From: JAKZVK01 sp965248255
GTDB taxonomy: Bacteria; Acidobacteriota; Terriglobia; Bryobacterales; UBA6623
Reading direction: 5' to 3'
DNA: 64,000 nt
Assembly (NCBI GenBank): GCA_965248255.1
Contig: CBDFIW010000004.1
Span: 310,001 to 374,000 of the forward strand
This document shows positions 8,276 through 17,080 of the stretch, one piece after another. The notes beneath the pieces were generated by a model. That model saw nothing but the letters and a program-made list of their open reading frames with translations. It made no database searches and had not been told where the DNA came from. Within the stretch, counting starts at the first letter, position 1. Every line of letters starts with the position of its first letter. A program made the translations under genes and the position numbers.

Positions 8276-8302
8276 CCGGCTGACTTCGCAGCCGGATTTT
8301 TT
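8276..8302 (+). terminator. Rho-independent terminator
   Basis: CCGGCTG (8276-8282), a six-base loop and CAGCCGG (8289-8295) form a perfect 7-bp GC-rich stem followed by ATTTTTT. It is one of the few canonical intrinsic terminators in the window. The nearest plus-strand gene ends 488 bp upstream, so it either ends a long 3' tail or belongs to an unseen RNA. Confidence 0.7.
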
Positions 8303-8528
8303 CATTTTTCACTTTTTCCGAATCTCGGAGTGCCCCCCTCCGCCACCAGCCGGTTGCTGCGGGGCTCGTCGCCTTCCCGGCCGCACTGGCGGAGACAGGA
8401 ACACCGAACATTCCCACAGTGCGAAGAACGTTGCACCAAAGCCGTCGCTCGGCTAAGCTGGCCTTGCCGGGACGGCCAAGCGGAAGTCCTGGACCAGGCG
8501 ACTGGCGGCGCGGTACAGCCGCAAGCGA

Positions 8529-8837
8529 ATGATCAAGTACGACATCGTCACCCGCGTCGTCAACCGAACGGGCTTGAGCAAGACCAAGGCCGAGCTGGCC
8601 GTCGAAACGGTCTTCGGGACGATGAAGAAAGCCATGGAGCGCGGCGAGCGCATCGAGCTGCGCGGCTTCGGCGTCTTCCAGATCAAACCCCGCAAGACGG
8701 GCATTGGCCGCAACCCGCGCACGGGCGAGAAAGTGCGCATCCCGCCGGGGAAAGCCGTTCGCTTCAAGCCGGGTAAAGAGTTGCGGGGCCTGGAGAGAAA
8801 GCCCAGCGATCTGCCGGAGAGTTCCGACCTCTTCTGA
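8529..8837 (+). CDS. HU/IHF-family DNA-binding protein
   Basis: A 102-residue nucleoid protein of the HU/IHF family. The N-terminal dimerising helices (IVTRVVNRTGLSKTKAELAV) are followed by the beta-arm signature ELRGFGVFQIKPRKTGIGRN and PRTGEKVRIPPGKAVRFKPG, whose arm wraps into the DNA minor groove. About 15 extra residues (LERKPSDLPESSDLF) follow the usual end. A degraded paralogue of this gene lies at 59297-59441. No strong Shine-Dalgarno is visible before the ATG. IHF-alpha versus HU cannot be settled by eye. Confidence 0.9.
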   Translation: MIKYDIVTRVVNRTGLSKTKAELAVETVFGTMKKAMERGERIELRGFGVFQIKPRKTGIGRNPRTGEKVRIPPGKAVRFKPGKELRGLERKPSDLPESSDLF

Positions 8838-9455
8838 CGGCCCCGATAGCGACGGTTGTGGGCCATCCCCTCACAGCCATTTTGCGCGCAGCGTGCGGAC
8901 GCAACAACGCTTCTGTTGATCCAAGCGATTGATGGGACTCGGCTTTCAGGTCCACGGCGGCCCGCCGGAGGTCCCTGCACCCCCGATTGCTAGTGCGATC
9001 CCGATATCCCAACACCTTTCTGCGAACAAGCCCTATGTAGTTCGTTTGGTGAGACTTACTGCTCGCGGTCGCGAAACTCTTCGTACCAGTTGCGGACAAT
9101 CCGGGCCGTGTGGTCAAGCACGCGTGGTATCAACTGGCTGCTCCTGGCCGAAGGGCATCTGAACAGGCGGCTGTTCGGCGAGATGCTGGGACGGCTGTCG
9201 GTGCTGCCTGTGCCCGGAGGGTAGCCTTTTTGGCATGGATCAGTAGTCGGTGGCCCCACAACAAAGGTCTCGCAGGGAGCAGTGTCGGCCGGAGCGCCGT
9301 TCAGCCCGCTCAATCAACGACTGTGAGCGGACGGACGAGCTCTGGAGCCTACCGGCGGAGGTGATGTGCAGGGTTCAGCGCGAACAGACGTGCTGTTCGG
9401 AGCGGCGCGGGTGTATACTGCTGCCGTGCCAGGGCCAAATTGGAAATCCTGGCTA
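8838..9455. other. Degenerate intergenic stretch with coding fragments
   Basis: No intact gene is present. At 9012-9110 the plus strand reads NKPYVVRL and LTARGRETLRT, reminiscent of IS630 transposase N-termini, then loses frame. At about 9128-9224 another short frame reads INWLLLAEGHLNRRLFGEML and ends in a stop; I do not recognise it. Just before the insertion at 9454 the frame ending AKLEILA would continue into the OmpA-family gene if the IS were removed. Confidence 0.4.
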
Positions 9456-10619
9456 GTGTAGTGCACCATAAATAATGTAACTTATATTGGCTTCCCATCG
9501 TCTCTATTAACAGGAGGCATGGGATGCGAAGAGCACAACCAGTAACTTTGAACACAGCGCAATGCAAGCAGTTGGACCGCTACGCGCGCGGCCGCCAAGT
9601 CGCCGTTCGTCTCGCCCTGCGAGCCAGGATTGTCCTGCTGGCCGCCGACGGTCTCGAGAATAAGCAGATCGCCGCACAGCTCGGTGTCTCGCGGCAGTTG
9701 GTGGCCCGCTGGCGCACGCGCTTTCTCGAAAGCAGCATCGCCGGCATTGCAAAAGACGCCCCACGGCCCGGTCGTAAACCTGCCGTCTCGAAGCAGAAAG
9801 TACAGCAGATCATCCACAAGACCACCCGCGAGAAACCGTCCAACGCCACCCACTGGAGCCGCCGCACCATGGCCGCCGCGGCCGGCGTCAGCGCTTCCAC
9901 CGTGGGACGGATTTGGCGCGCCCATGGCCTCAAGCCCCACCGCGTCAAGACCCTCAAGCTCAGCAATGACCCGCGTTTCGCCGAGAAACTCGACGACATC
10001 GTCGGACTCTATCTCAATCCGCCTGAGCATGCTCTGGTTCTCTCGCTCGATGAGAAGTCCCAAATCCAAGCCCTCGATCGCACCCAGCCCGGCCTGCCGC
10101 TCAAAAAGGGACGCGGCCAAACGATGACCCACGATTACAAGCGCAACGGCACGACCACCCTGTTTGCGGCGCTCAACAGCCTTGACGGCAGCGTGATCGC
10201 CGAGTGCATGCCCCGACACAGCCACCAGGAATGGCTGCGCTTCCTGCGCTTAATTGACCGCCGCACTCCCAAGGACAAACAGCTTCATCTCATCGTGGAC
10301 AACTATGCCACCCACAAGCATGCCGCTGTGAAGCGTTGGCTCGATCGTCACCCGCGCTTCCACATTCATTTCACCCCGACCTCGGCGTCGTGGCTGAACA
10401 TGGTCGAGCGATTCTTTCGCGATCTCACCGTCAAGCGCCTGCGCCGCGGCGTGTTTCGCAGCGTGGACGAGCTCGTCGCCGCCATTGACGACTACATCGC
10501 CCAGCACAACGGGCATCCCACGCCCTTCATCTGGACCGCGACCGCCTCCGACATCCTCGAGAAAGTCAAGCGCGGACGTGCCGCCCTGCATAAGGTGCAA
10601 TCTGCTTGACGCACTACAC
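9456..10619 (+). mobile_element. Complete IS630-family insertion sequence (first type)
   Basis: The element is 1,164 bp. Its ends GTGTAGTGC (9456-9464) and GCACTACAC (10611-10619) are inverted repeats, each flanked by the dinucleotide TA (9454-9455 and 10620-10621), the usual IS630/Tc1 target duplication. One intact transposase gene fills it. It has inserted in the 5' part of an OmpA-family gene. No second copy of this type is visible in the window. Confidence 0.88.
9524..10609 (+). CDS. IS630-family transposase
   Basis: A 361-residue single-frame transposase. Residues 1-110 hold a helix-turn-helix region (GLENKQIAAQLGVSRQLVAR) and a second HTH (AAAAGVSASTVGRIWRAHGL). The DDE catalytic core is visible as LSLDEKSQIQALDR, LIVDNYATHK and SWLNMVERFF. 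Length and motif order fit the family, and the frame has no interruption, so the element may still be active. It cuts and pastes DNA at TA dinucleotides. Confidence 0.92.
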   Translation: MRRAQPVTLNTAQCKQLDRYARGRQVAVRLALRARIVLLAADGLENKQIAAQLGVSRQLVARWRTRFLESSIAGIAKDAPRPGRKPAVSKQKVQQIIHKTTREKPSNATHWSRRTMAAAAGVSASTVGRIWRAHGLKPHRVKTLKLSNDPRFAEKLDDIVGLYLNPPEHALVLSLDEKSQIQALDRTQPGLPLKKGRGQTMTHDYKRNGTTTLFAALNSLDGSVIAECMPRHSHQEWLRFLRLIDRRTPKDKQLHLIVDNYATHKHAAVKRWLDRHPRFHIHFTPTSASWLNMVERFFRDLTVKRLRRGVFRSVDELVAAIDDYIAQHNGHPTPFIWTATASDILEKVKRGRAALHKVQSA

Positions 10620-10626
10620 TAGCTTG

Positions 10627-12030
10627 ATGCCTCGGGCGCGGGGAGAGGCCAAGGTTGAAAGCAAGAAAGGGTACATCGAAATCGAAGTCCAGTTTCAATT
10701 CGTGGAGCCGCCCGCCAAGTTCGGCGCCGAGTACCTCACCTACGTGATGTGGTCCATTTCTCCCGACGGCCGCCCAAACAATCTCGGCGAGCTACTGCTC
10801 AGCAAGAGCGGCCGGGCCAAGCTGAACGTCACCTCGGAACTCCAGGTCTTCGGGCTCATCGTCACCGCGGAGCCGCACTTCGCCGTCCGCGTGCCGAGTG
10901 ACCTGATCGTTATGGAGAACGAGATCCGCAAGGGCACGAAAGGCCGCATCTTTATCATCGATACGAAATACGAGCTACTCCAAAGAGGCCAATACGAGCG
11001 CTTGGCGAACCCTCTGGCCTTGAGTGTCGATCTGAAACGGGTCCCGCTTCATGTGTACCAGGCGCGCAACGCCCTCGAGATTGCAAAATCGGTGGGCGCT
11101 CCCGAATACGCACCCGAAGTCTTTCGCAAAGCGGAAGCCGGCATGGAGATGGCCGACCGCCTTCTGCCCAACAAATCCAAGCGCAAGCAAGTCATCCAGC
11201 AAGCCCGGCAGGCCGTGCAGTTTGCTGAAGACTCGCGTGAACTTGCCGTCAAACGCCAGGAAGAAGAAGCCCTCGCCAATGAACGACGCGCAGCCGCCGA
11301 GCGAGAAGCCGAGGCCAGGGCCAGAGCCACCGAAGCCGAGGCACGCCGTATCGCCGAGGAAGAAGCTCGTGCCCGCGCGGAGGCGGAAAAGGCCGAGGCG
11401 GACCGTAACCGCCTGCTCGCTGAAGTCGCCGCCGCTCGGGCGGCGGCCGAGCAGGCTCGCGCGGATGCCCAACGAGCCGAGGCCGAGCTTCAACGAGAGG
11501 CCGCCCGGCGCGCCGCCGAGCAAGCGCGGCGGGAGGCCGAAGAGGCCGAGCAGGGGCGCTGGCAGGCCGAACAGGAGAAGGCCGAGCTACGCGCCAGGCT
11601 CTTGCAGCAGTTCAATCTGGTCCTCGAAACAAGGGACACGGATCGCGGCCTGGTCGTCAACCTGTCCGATGTCCTGTTTGACACAGGTAAGTTCGCTTTG
11701 CGGCCCGTGGCGCGCGAGAAGCTCGCCCGGCTCGCCGGCATCGTCTTGACCTACCCGGGACTGCGCCTCCAGGCGGAAGGCCACACCGACAACATAGGCA
11801 GTGAGGAGTTCAACCAGCGGCTCTCCGAGCAACGGGCGGAGGCCGTCCGCGAATACTTGGTCAGTCAGGGGCTCCTCGAACATGCCGTCAGCTCGCTCGG
11901 ATTGGCGTTCTCGATGCCGGTGGCTTCGAACGACACGCGCGAAGGCCGTCAACAGAACCGCCGCGTCGAAATCATCGTCTCCGGGGAAGTCATCGGCACG
12001 GCTGTGGGCACCACCGCCGCGGCACCGTAG
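10627..12030 (+). CDS. OmpA-family protein with long coiled coil, 5' end removed by IS630
   Basis: About 467 residues remain. An N-terminal beta-rich domain (VQFQFVEPPAKFGAEYLTYV, MWSISPDGRPNNLGE) is followed by a repeat-bearing helix and an extended Ala/Glu/Arg coiled coil (about residues 195-325). The C-terminal OmpA peptidoglycan-binding domain carries LFDTGKFALRP, EGHTDNIGSEEFNQRLSEQR and NRRVEIIV. Such proteins tether the outer membrane to peptidoglycan, but no signal peptide is left. The IS630 ends six bases before this ATG and the coding frame can be followed upstream across the empty TA site, so the export signal has been cut off. Probably non-functional as an envelope protein unless re-initiated. 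Confidence 0.75.
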   Translation: MPRARGEAKVESKKGYIEIEVQFQFVEPPAKFGAEYLTYVMWSISPDGRPNNLGELLLSKSGRAKLNVTSELQVFGLIVTAEPHFAVRVPSDLIVMENEIRKGTKGRIFIIDTKYELLQRGQYERLANPLALSVDLKRVPLHVYQARNALEIAKSVGAPEYAPEVFRKAEAGMEMADRLLPNKSKRKQVIQQARQAVQFAEDSRELAVKRQEEEALANERRAAAEREAEARARATEAEARRIAEEEARARAEAEKAEADRNRLLAEVAAARAAAEQARADAQRAEAELQREAARRAAEQARREAEEAEQGRWQAEQEKAELRARLLQQFNLVLETRDTDRGLVVNLSDVLFDTGKFALRPVAREKLARLAGIVLTYPGLRLQAEGHTDNIGSEEFNQRLSEQRAEAVREYLVSQGLLEHAVSSLGLAFSMPVASNDTREGRQQNRRVEIIVSGEVIGTAVGTTAAAP

Positions 12031-12129
12031 CGGCACCCACGGCTCATGTGGCGTGAGCCTATAGCTTGCGCGATCCCCTGTCACGGCCCGCTGCTTCCGG
12101 GACTCAGATCCGCCAATCAGATCAAACGG

Positions 12130-13428
12130 CTAGCCTGCTCCCTGTGCGTACCGCTTCTTTCGCCGATCCACCTGCTCAATCCGTACGGCCAGCAACATCA
12201 GCAGCGGTGCGAGCATGAACACCCCTACTGCGAAGAAGGTTTGCTGGTATGACAAGGCCCACGTAACCCGAAGAGTTCCGACCAGCCAGTTACCCACGAC
12301 GTGCCCAATGTTCGACACCGTGAGAAAGATCGTGAACACCGTGGCGGCCGCCCGAGTCCACGAGATGCGCATCGACATCGATAAGAAGCCGACCGCTCCG
12401 ACGGCAAGGATACCCGGGTTGACGAACAGGTAACCGGCTGCAAACCAATTCTCGTGCCACAAGGCGGGGAAGACACCGAAAACGATTGCCAGCAGTCCAT
12501 ATCCTCCGAGGCCGACAATCATGATCTTCCGTCTCCCGTAGTGGTCGGCGAGGTAGCCTCCCCCGAAGGCGCCGGCCATTTCCGTGAGAACGGCAAGCCC
12601 GGCCACGTTGGAAACTTCCACGAAAGTCCAATCGAGCTGTTGCGTGTAAAGCGTCTTCGTGATCACCTCGACCACTCCCCAGCCGATCATGCTGATGGTG
12701 CCGAATACGAAGAACACCGACGTCGTGACCATCGAGAACGCCTGGCGCAGGTCTCGAAGAACCGCGACCGGACTGCGTAAGCTCGATCGGGAACCGGCGT
12801 CGGCGGCTTCCCCTTCGCTCCACGGGAACCGCTTTTCACCGGACCTCTCGACGAACAGGATTGGGAACAGCATGATCACGAGCAGTACGATCATTTGAGC
12901 GAAGACCGCTGCCGGCAAGCCCCACGCATCGATGATGTGGGCCATCACAGTCGCCCCGATCCCTCTTCCGATGAGCTTGGTGCCCCACATCAGGCCGTTG
13001 GTCCGGCCCTGTTCCTCGTACGGTAGGATGTCCACCGCAAGCGCATCGGTCGACACGTCCTGGAGCGACGAGAAGACGTTGTGTACGAAGAACATCCACC
13101 CCAGCAGGCGCAGATTGTCAGTCAAGTCGCCGGCCGCCAGGATCCCCAGCAGGGACAACGCCATCATCAGCTCCGCGCCTATGATCCAGGGACGCCGGCG
13201 GCCCATCGAGCGAATCGTCATGGTGTCGATCATCGGCGCCCAGATGAGCTTAAACGTCCAAGGCAGCAGGACGATGCCAGTCAACTCGCCGGCCTGCGCA
13301 TCGCCCACGCCGCGCTCGGTCAGGTAGGAGATCAATGCGATGGTCATGAACCCCCAAGGAATCCCCTGGGCCAAATACATCGCGCACAACATCGTCCTGC
13401 GCTGGGCTCGATTGTCGATGAGGGCCAT
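12130..13428 (-). CDS. MFS transporter (AmpG/PAT-like)
   Basis: A 432-residue permease with about 12 hydrophobic segments. The region MYLAQGIPWGFMTIALISYL, the following APMIDTM and RRRPWIIGAELMM (loop 2-3 signature) and STDALAVDILP are typical of the AmpG/acetyl-CoA transporter-like branch, members of which move muropeptides or nucleotide-linked acetyl groups. The substrate here is unknown. The start at 13428 (MALIDNRAQRR) is chosen because the longer upstream reading adds 47 residues lacking membrane character. It converges with the OmpA gene. Confidence 0.8.
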   Translation of the reverse strand: MALIDNRAQRRTMLCAMYLAQGIPWGFMTIALISYLTERGVGDAQAGELTGIVLLPWTFKLIWAPMIDTMTIRSMGRRRPWIIGAELMMALSLLGILAAGDLTDNLRLLGWMFFVHNVFSSLQDVSTDALAVDILPYEEQGRTNGLMWGTKLIGRGIGATVMAHIIDAWGLPAAVFAQMIVLLVIMLFPILFVERSGEKRFPWSEGEAADAGSRSSLRSPVAVLRDLRQAFSMVTTSVFFVFGTISMIGWGVVEVITKTLYTQQLDWTFVEVSNVAGLAVLTEMAGAFGGGYLADHYGRRKIMIVGLGGYGLLAIVFGVFPALWHENWFAAGYLFVNPGILAVGAVGFLSMSMRISWTRAAATVFTIFLTVSNIGHVVGNWLVGTLRVTWALSYQQTFFAVGVFMLAPLLMLLAVRIEQVDRRKKRYAQGAG

Positions 13429-13596
13429 GCAGATCGCACCTTCGGATGGACGAAGAGTACGAATCAATGTAGCAAGCGCGACTGTCCCGGCTTGTTGAAC
13501 CGTTGAGGCGTGGGCCGCGAGGGCGGGGGAAGGGCAACCGAAGACGGCCGGCGCGGTCGAGATGACCACCCCTCAGCACCGGCGGGCCAGCGCGGG

Positions 13597-13968
13597 CTAC
13601 TTGGCCGGTTCATCAGGGCCGCGTCGGTTGATCATGAACGTCGCCGTGTCCTGGAGGAAGGGCCGCAGCACTCGGACGGCTTGCGGCGCCAGTTGTGAGT
13701 CGTCGAGCGCCCGGTCCATCAACTCGACCCAGCGGTTGCGCGCCTGCTCGTCGATCGGGAAGCGGTTATGGCGCATTCGCAGCCGTGGGTGGCCCCGCTG
13801 CTCGATATACCGCGGCGGACCGCCGAACCGAAAGATCAAGAAATCACCCAGGCGCTCTTCGGCGCCGGCAAGATCGTCCGCTGGGTACATGGGGCCGAGG
13901 ACATCGTCGCCCGGCACCTGCTGATAGAAAGCGCGAATCAGCCGCCGAAAGCCTTCCTCGCCAATCAT
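13597..13968 (-). CDS. Truncated haemoglobin (group II-like)
   Basis: A 123-residue globin. The helical core includes FRRLIRAFYQQV, then DFLIFRFGGPPRYIEQRGHP and RLRMRHNRFPI, where the RMRH stretch carries the proximal haem histidine, and the C-terminal helix ELMDRAL. It may handle oxygen or nitric oxide. In-frame homology continues upstream of the ATG for about eight codons (IEESVYK) to the recR stop, but no ATG, GTG or TTG is found there, so the true start is uncertain and may be a rare codon or lost. It follows recR by 34 bp on the same strand. Confidence 0.8.
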   Translation of the reverse strand: MIGEEGFRRLIRAFYQQVPGDDVLGPMYPADDLAGAEERLGDFLIFRFGGPPRYIEQRGHPRLRMRHNRFPIDEQARNRWVELMDRALDDSQLAPQAVRVLRPFLQDTATFMINRRGPDEPAK

Positions 13969-14002
13969 CTTGTAGACGGACTCCTCGATCGGCGCGGCGA
14001 CT

Positions 14003-14602
14003 CTACACCTCCCGCCGGCCCTCGATCGCTTCCATCATGGTGGCCTCGTCGATGAACTCGAGTTCCGATCCCACCGGCACGCCCATCCCGATGCGGGTGA
14101 CCTTGACGTGCAGCGGCTTCAACAGACGGGCCAGGTAAGAGGCCGTGGCCTGGCCTTCGCTAGTAGGACTGGTGGCGAGGATCACTTCCCGCACCTTGCC
14201 CTCGCCCAGACGTTCCAACAGGTTCTTCAATTTCAGATCTTCGGGTCCGATTTTCTTCAAGGGCGACAGGGCGCCGTGTAAGACGTGGTAGAGGCCGTGG
14301 TACTGGCGGGTTCGCTCAATGGAGGTGATGTCGGTGGGTTGCTCGATGACGCAGACTGTCGACGGTGCACGGTTCGGATCGCTGCAGAAGGGGCACAGCG
14401 GGCCTTCGGAGATGTTGTTGCACTTCTCGCACAACTGGATCGAGGCGCGCATCTCGGAGATGGACTGGGAGAGGCGTTCGGCTTGCTCCTTTTCCACGCC
14501 CAATAGGTGGAAGGCCATGCGTTGCGCGGACTTGGCGCCGACGCCGGGCAGGCGCTTCAACTCGTCCACCAGGCGGGCCATCGGCGGGGCAAGGTCACTC
14601 AT
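14003..14602 (-). CDS. recR: Recombination mediator RecR
   Basis: A 199-residue protein of the RecFOR pathway, which loads RecA at single-strand gaps. Visible in order are the helix-hairpin-helix LKRLPGVGAKSAQRMAFHLL, the four-cysteine zinc finger (LCEKC and LCPFC), the Toprim domain (VCVIEQPTDITSIERT), and the C-terminal segment TSEGQATASYLARLLKP with VTRIGMGVPVGSELEF. The ATG at 14602 gives the usual family length; an extra 30 codons upstream do not fit. It belongs to the conserved dnaX - ebfC - recR series. Confidence 0.95.
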   Translation of the reverse strand: MSDLAPPMARLVDELKRLPGVGAKSAQRMAFHLLGVEKEQAERLSQSISEMRASIQLCEKCNNISEGPLCPFCSDPNRAPSTVCVIEQPTDITSIERTRQYHGLYHVLHGALSPLKKIGPEDLKLKNLLERLGEGKVREVILATSPTSEGQATASYLARLLKPLHVKVTRIGMGVPVGSELEFIDEATMMEAIEGRREV

Positions 14603-14686
14603 GGGCAGTTCGTTCCAGGATATGGAGCAGGCGGAGGGGGCGGCGTGTTTGTTGGTTAAGAGGAGAAGCGCCGTTGAGCTAGATAC

Positions 14687-14706
14687 GGGCACGGCATGCC
14701 GTGCCC
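14687..14706. repeat. 20-bp perfect palindrome in the recR-ebfC gap
   Basis: GGGCACGGCATGCCGTGCCC is fully self-complementary and is followed by CTAC. About 40 bp further on lies a related GC-rich stretch ending in CCCCTAC. The block resembles the GTAGGGGC...GTGCC modules found elsewhere in this window (18751, 51771, 58361) and is probably one of a family of dispersed intergenic repeats. Confidence 0.55.
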
Positions 14707-14760
14707 CTACATTGCGGGTTGCTTAAACAGGCGATTGCGGGCGGACACAGCGGTCCACCC

Positions 14761-15069
14761 CTACACCAGACCCGGCGGCAAACCCAGACCGCTCAACATG
14801 CCGCCCATCTTGTTCTGCGTCTCTTCGTCTACGCGCTTGGTGGCTTCGTTGAAGGCGCCGAGAATCATGTCTTGCAGCATCTCGCGGTCTTCCATGGCGT
14901 CTTGCTCGATCGCGACTGCCAGCGCGTGTTTCTGGCCGTCCATCTTGACCGTCACCATGCCGCCGCCGGTGGACGCCTCGACGCGAATCTCGGCGATGCG
15001 CTTCTGCATCTCCTCCTGCATCTTCTGCGCCTGCTGCATCGCCTTCTGCATGTTGCCCGGCAATTTCAC
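14761..15069 (-). CDS. ebfC: YbaB/EbfC nucleoid-associated protein
   Basis: A 102-residue DNA-binding protein of the YbaB/EbfC family. The N-terminal helix KLPGNMQKAMQQAQKMQEEM leads into the beta-sheet EIRVEASTGGGMVTVKMDGQ, followed by a C-terminal helix. The start codon overlaps the dnaX stop (ATGA, 15066-15069), so the two are translationally coupled. Position between dnaX and recR is conserved in many bacteria and supports a role linked to DNA repair and chromosome organisation. Confidence 0.93.
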   Translation of the reverse strand: MKLPGNMQKAMQQAQKMQEEMQKRIAEIRVEASTGGGMVTVKMDGQKHALAVAIEQDAMEDREMLQDMILGAFNEATKRVDEETQNKMGGMLSGLGLPPGLV

Positions 15070-16853
15070 GACGAGTACCCCCTCAGGTTCCTGACCTCTC
15101 GAATCTGTCCTTCAAAAAGCTGCTGGATCTGCTGCACTTGCGGGTCGGCCAACACGCGTTCCCTCAACTCGCCTCCGGACGCGGACGGTTCCGGGGCGGC
15201 GGAGTCGGAGTTGGGAACGGTGCCTTCGGCCACGCCGGCGACCGGCGGCTTGCCCGAAACAATACCCCCGACTTCTGTTTCGCTGAGATTGTCCCCAAGC
15301 CTAACACGAACTTTGCGCCCTAAGACCCGGCCTACCGTCTCGGCGAGAACGGCCGATTCGAGCTCCAACGTGGTGCGGTAGTCGGCGGCGCAGCGCACTT
15401 CCACCTCGTGGTCCGATTCCGACAGCAGGCCATGCTCGACCGCGTCGGCCAGGTGTTCGTGGTCGTCACGATTGAGCACGATGAGGACCCGGCTCTTCAG
15501 GTCCCCGGGCGCGGGTTGTGCTGACTCTTCCGGGGCGGGCGTCCGCCGAGCGAGGGCAGCACCGTTCTCGTTCGACACGGCTTCAGGGTTGGCGACTGTC
15601 GTTGCCACAGGAGGCGGCGTTTGCGGTGTAGCCGGGACCGCCACGCTGGGACCATTCGCCCCAGCACTGACGGGCGCGCCCGGCGTGCGTGTTCCCGGTT
15701 CGCTGTTTCCCACTTCTGGCGAGCTCCCGCCACCTAACTCCGCGATCACCTTCTCGATCGGCTCCAGGCGCCCGGCGTAGACCAGCTTCAGCAGCCCCAC
15801 CTCCAACCGGAACCGCGTCTGCGTCGAGAACTGCAGCTCGCGATAAAGTTCCAACAGCAACTGCAGGTAGCGCGTCAGGTCCTCTTCACTGAAATCGGTC
15901 AGGTGGGCGGCCAGGCGCTTCTTCTCGTCGGGTCCGGCGGCGACAAGCCGCGTCTCCGCACCCGAGACCTTCATCACCAGCAGGTTGCGGAAGTAGCGCG
16001 TCAGCTCGCCGCAGAAGTGCTGCACGTGGCGGCCTTCGCTGACGATCTCTTCGATCACCTCCATCAGGGCCGCGGGCTTGCTCTCCCGCAGAGCGGTGAC
16101 GATGCGGTCGGTGATCTCGCTCGGCACGGCGCCGAGCAGGTCGCGTACCGGGCGCGCTTCGAGCTTGCTGCCGAAGCAGGCGATGGCCTGGTCGAGGGTC
16201 GACAGCGCGTCGCGGATACTGCCGTCCCCGGCGAGCGCCATGGCAACCAGAGCGTCCTCATCGGCTTCGACGCCTTCCTGCCCACAGATCCAGCGCATGC
16301 GCTCGACGGTCTTTTCGAGTTCCACGGCGCGAAACGGGAACCCCTGGCAGCGCGAGGCGATGGTAGCGGGAATCTCATGCGGCTCGGTCGTGCACAGGAT
16401 GAAGACCACCCACTCCGGAGGCTCCTCGAGGGTCTTCAGCAAGGCGTTGAAGGCGTCGGACGTGATCTGGTGCGCCTCGTCGATGATGAAGACTTTGTAG
16501 CGGTCGCGGACCGGGCGATAACGTACGCTCTCGCGCAGCTCGCGAATGTCGTCGATGCGGCGGTTGGAGGCGGCGTCGATCTCGACCACGTCCATGGCGT
16601 TGCCGGCCGCGATCTCGTTGCAGTTTGGGCACGACAGGCAGGGCTCGACCGTCGGGCCCTTGTCACAGTTCAAGCACTTGGCCAGAATACGGGCCATGGT
16701 CGTCTTGCCGGTGCCGCGCTGGCCCGAGAAGATGTAGCCGTGTCCTACGCGCCCCTGCACGAGCGCGTTGGTGAGGGTACGTTTGACATGATCTTGATTG
16801 ACAACGTCCGCGAAGGATTGCGGGCGATACTTGCGGGCGATGACCTGGTACAT
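15066..16853 (-). CDS. dnaX: DNA polymerase III subunit gamma/tau
   Basis: A 595-residue clamp-loader ATPase. Walker A GQRGTGKT is at 44-51, the zinc-binding cysteines are C63, C72, C75 and C78, Walker B DEAH is at 125-128 and an SRC sensor (IASRCQGFPF) follows. After about residue 370 comes a Pro/Ala-rich linker and a C-terminal domain of about 130 residues that could bind the polymerase. No obvious slippery site for making a short gamma form was noticed. It lies just downstream of the SRP RNA gene on the same strand. Confidence 0.95.
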   Translation of the reverse strand: MYQVIARKYRPQSFADVVNQDHVKRTLTNALVQGRVGHGYIFSGQRGTGKTTMARILAKCLNCDKGPTVEPCLSCPNCNEIAAGNAMDVVEIDAASNRRIDDIRELRESVRYRPVRDRYKVFIIDEAHQITSDAFNALLKTLEEPPEWVVFILCTTEPHEIPATIASRCQGFPFRAVELEKTVERMRWICGQEGVEADEDALVAMALAGDGSIRDALSTLDQAIACFGSKLEARPVRDLLGAVPSEITDRIVTALRESKPAALMEVIEEIVSEGRHVQHFCGELTRYFRNLLVMKVSGAETRLVAAGPDEKKRLAAHLTDFSEEDLTRYLQLLLELYRELQFSTQTRFRLEVGLLKLVYAGRLEPIEKVIAELGGGSSPEVGNSEPGTRTPGAPVSAGANGPSVAVPATPQTPPPVATTVANPEAVSNENGAALARRTPAPEESAQPAPGDLKSRVLIVLNRDDHEHLADAVEHGLLSESDHEVEVRCAADYRTTLELESAVLAETVGRVLGRKVRVRLGDNLSETEVGGIVSGKPPVAGVAEGTVPNSDSAAPEPSASGGELRERVLADPQVQQIQQLFEGQIREVRNLRGYSS

Positions 16854-16985
16854 CGCGGGCCTTTGCAGCCTTTTCTAGAACCCGGCGAGGCTCAAACTCA
16901 GCGCCCCTCGGGCGAGCGTACGTCCGAGTATACGTCTCTGGGGCGGCGTGTGGAACGCGGGGTCGGAGACGCGGTATGGGATAGC

Positions 16986-17080
16986 GGGCTCCGGGGGAAT
17001 CCGCGGCACGCGGCAGAGGCCACTACCGTTGCTTCCTTCCGGACCTGGCGGAGTTCGCAGCATCCCGCTGCACGGAGCCC
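16986..17080 (-). ncRNA. ffs: Signal recognition particle RNA, small bacterial type
   Basis: The minus strand carries the universal SRP motif CCAGGTCCGGAAGGAAGCAA. The ends pair as GGGCTCCG (5') with CGGAGCCC (3'), giving a 95-nt hairpin like the E. coli 4.5S RNA. A TAGGAT box eight bases upstream of the 5' end on the minus strand is a possible -10 element. The RNA binds Ffh and targets membrane proteins. The order SRP RNA - dnaX - ebfC - recR is the same as in Bacillus subtilis. Confidence 0.93.
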
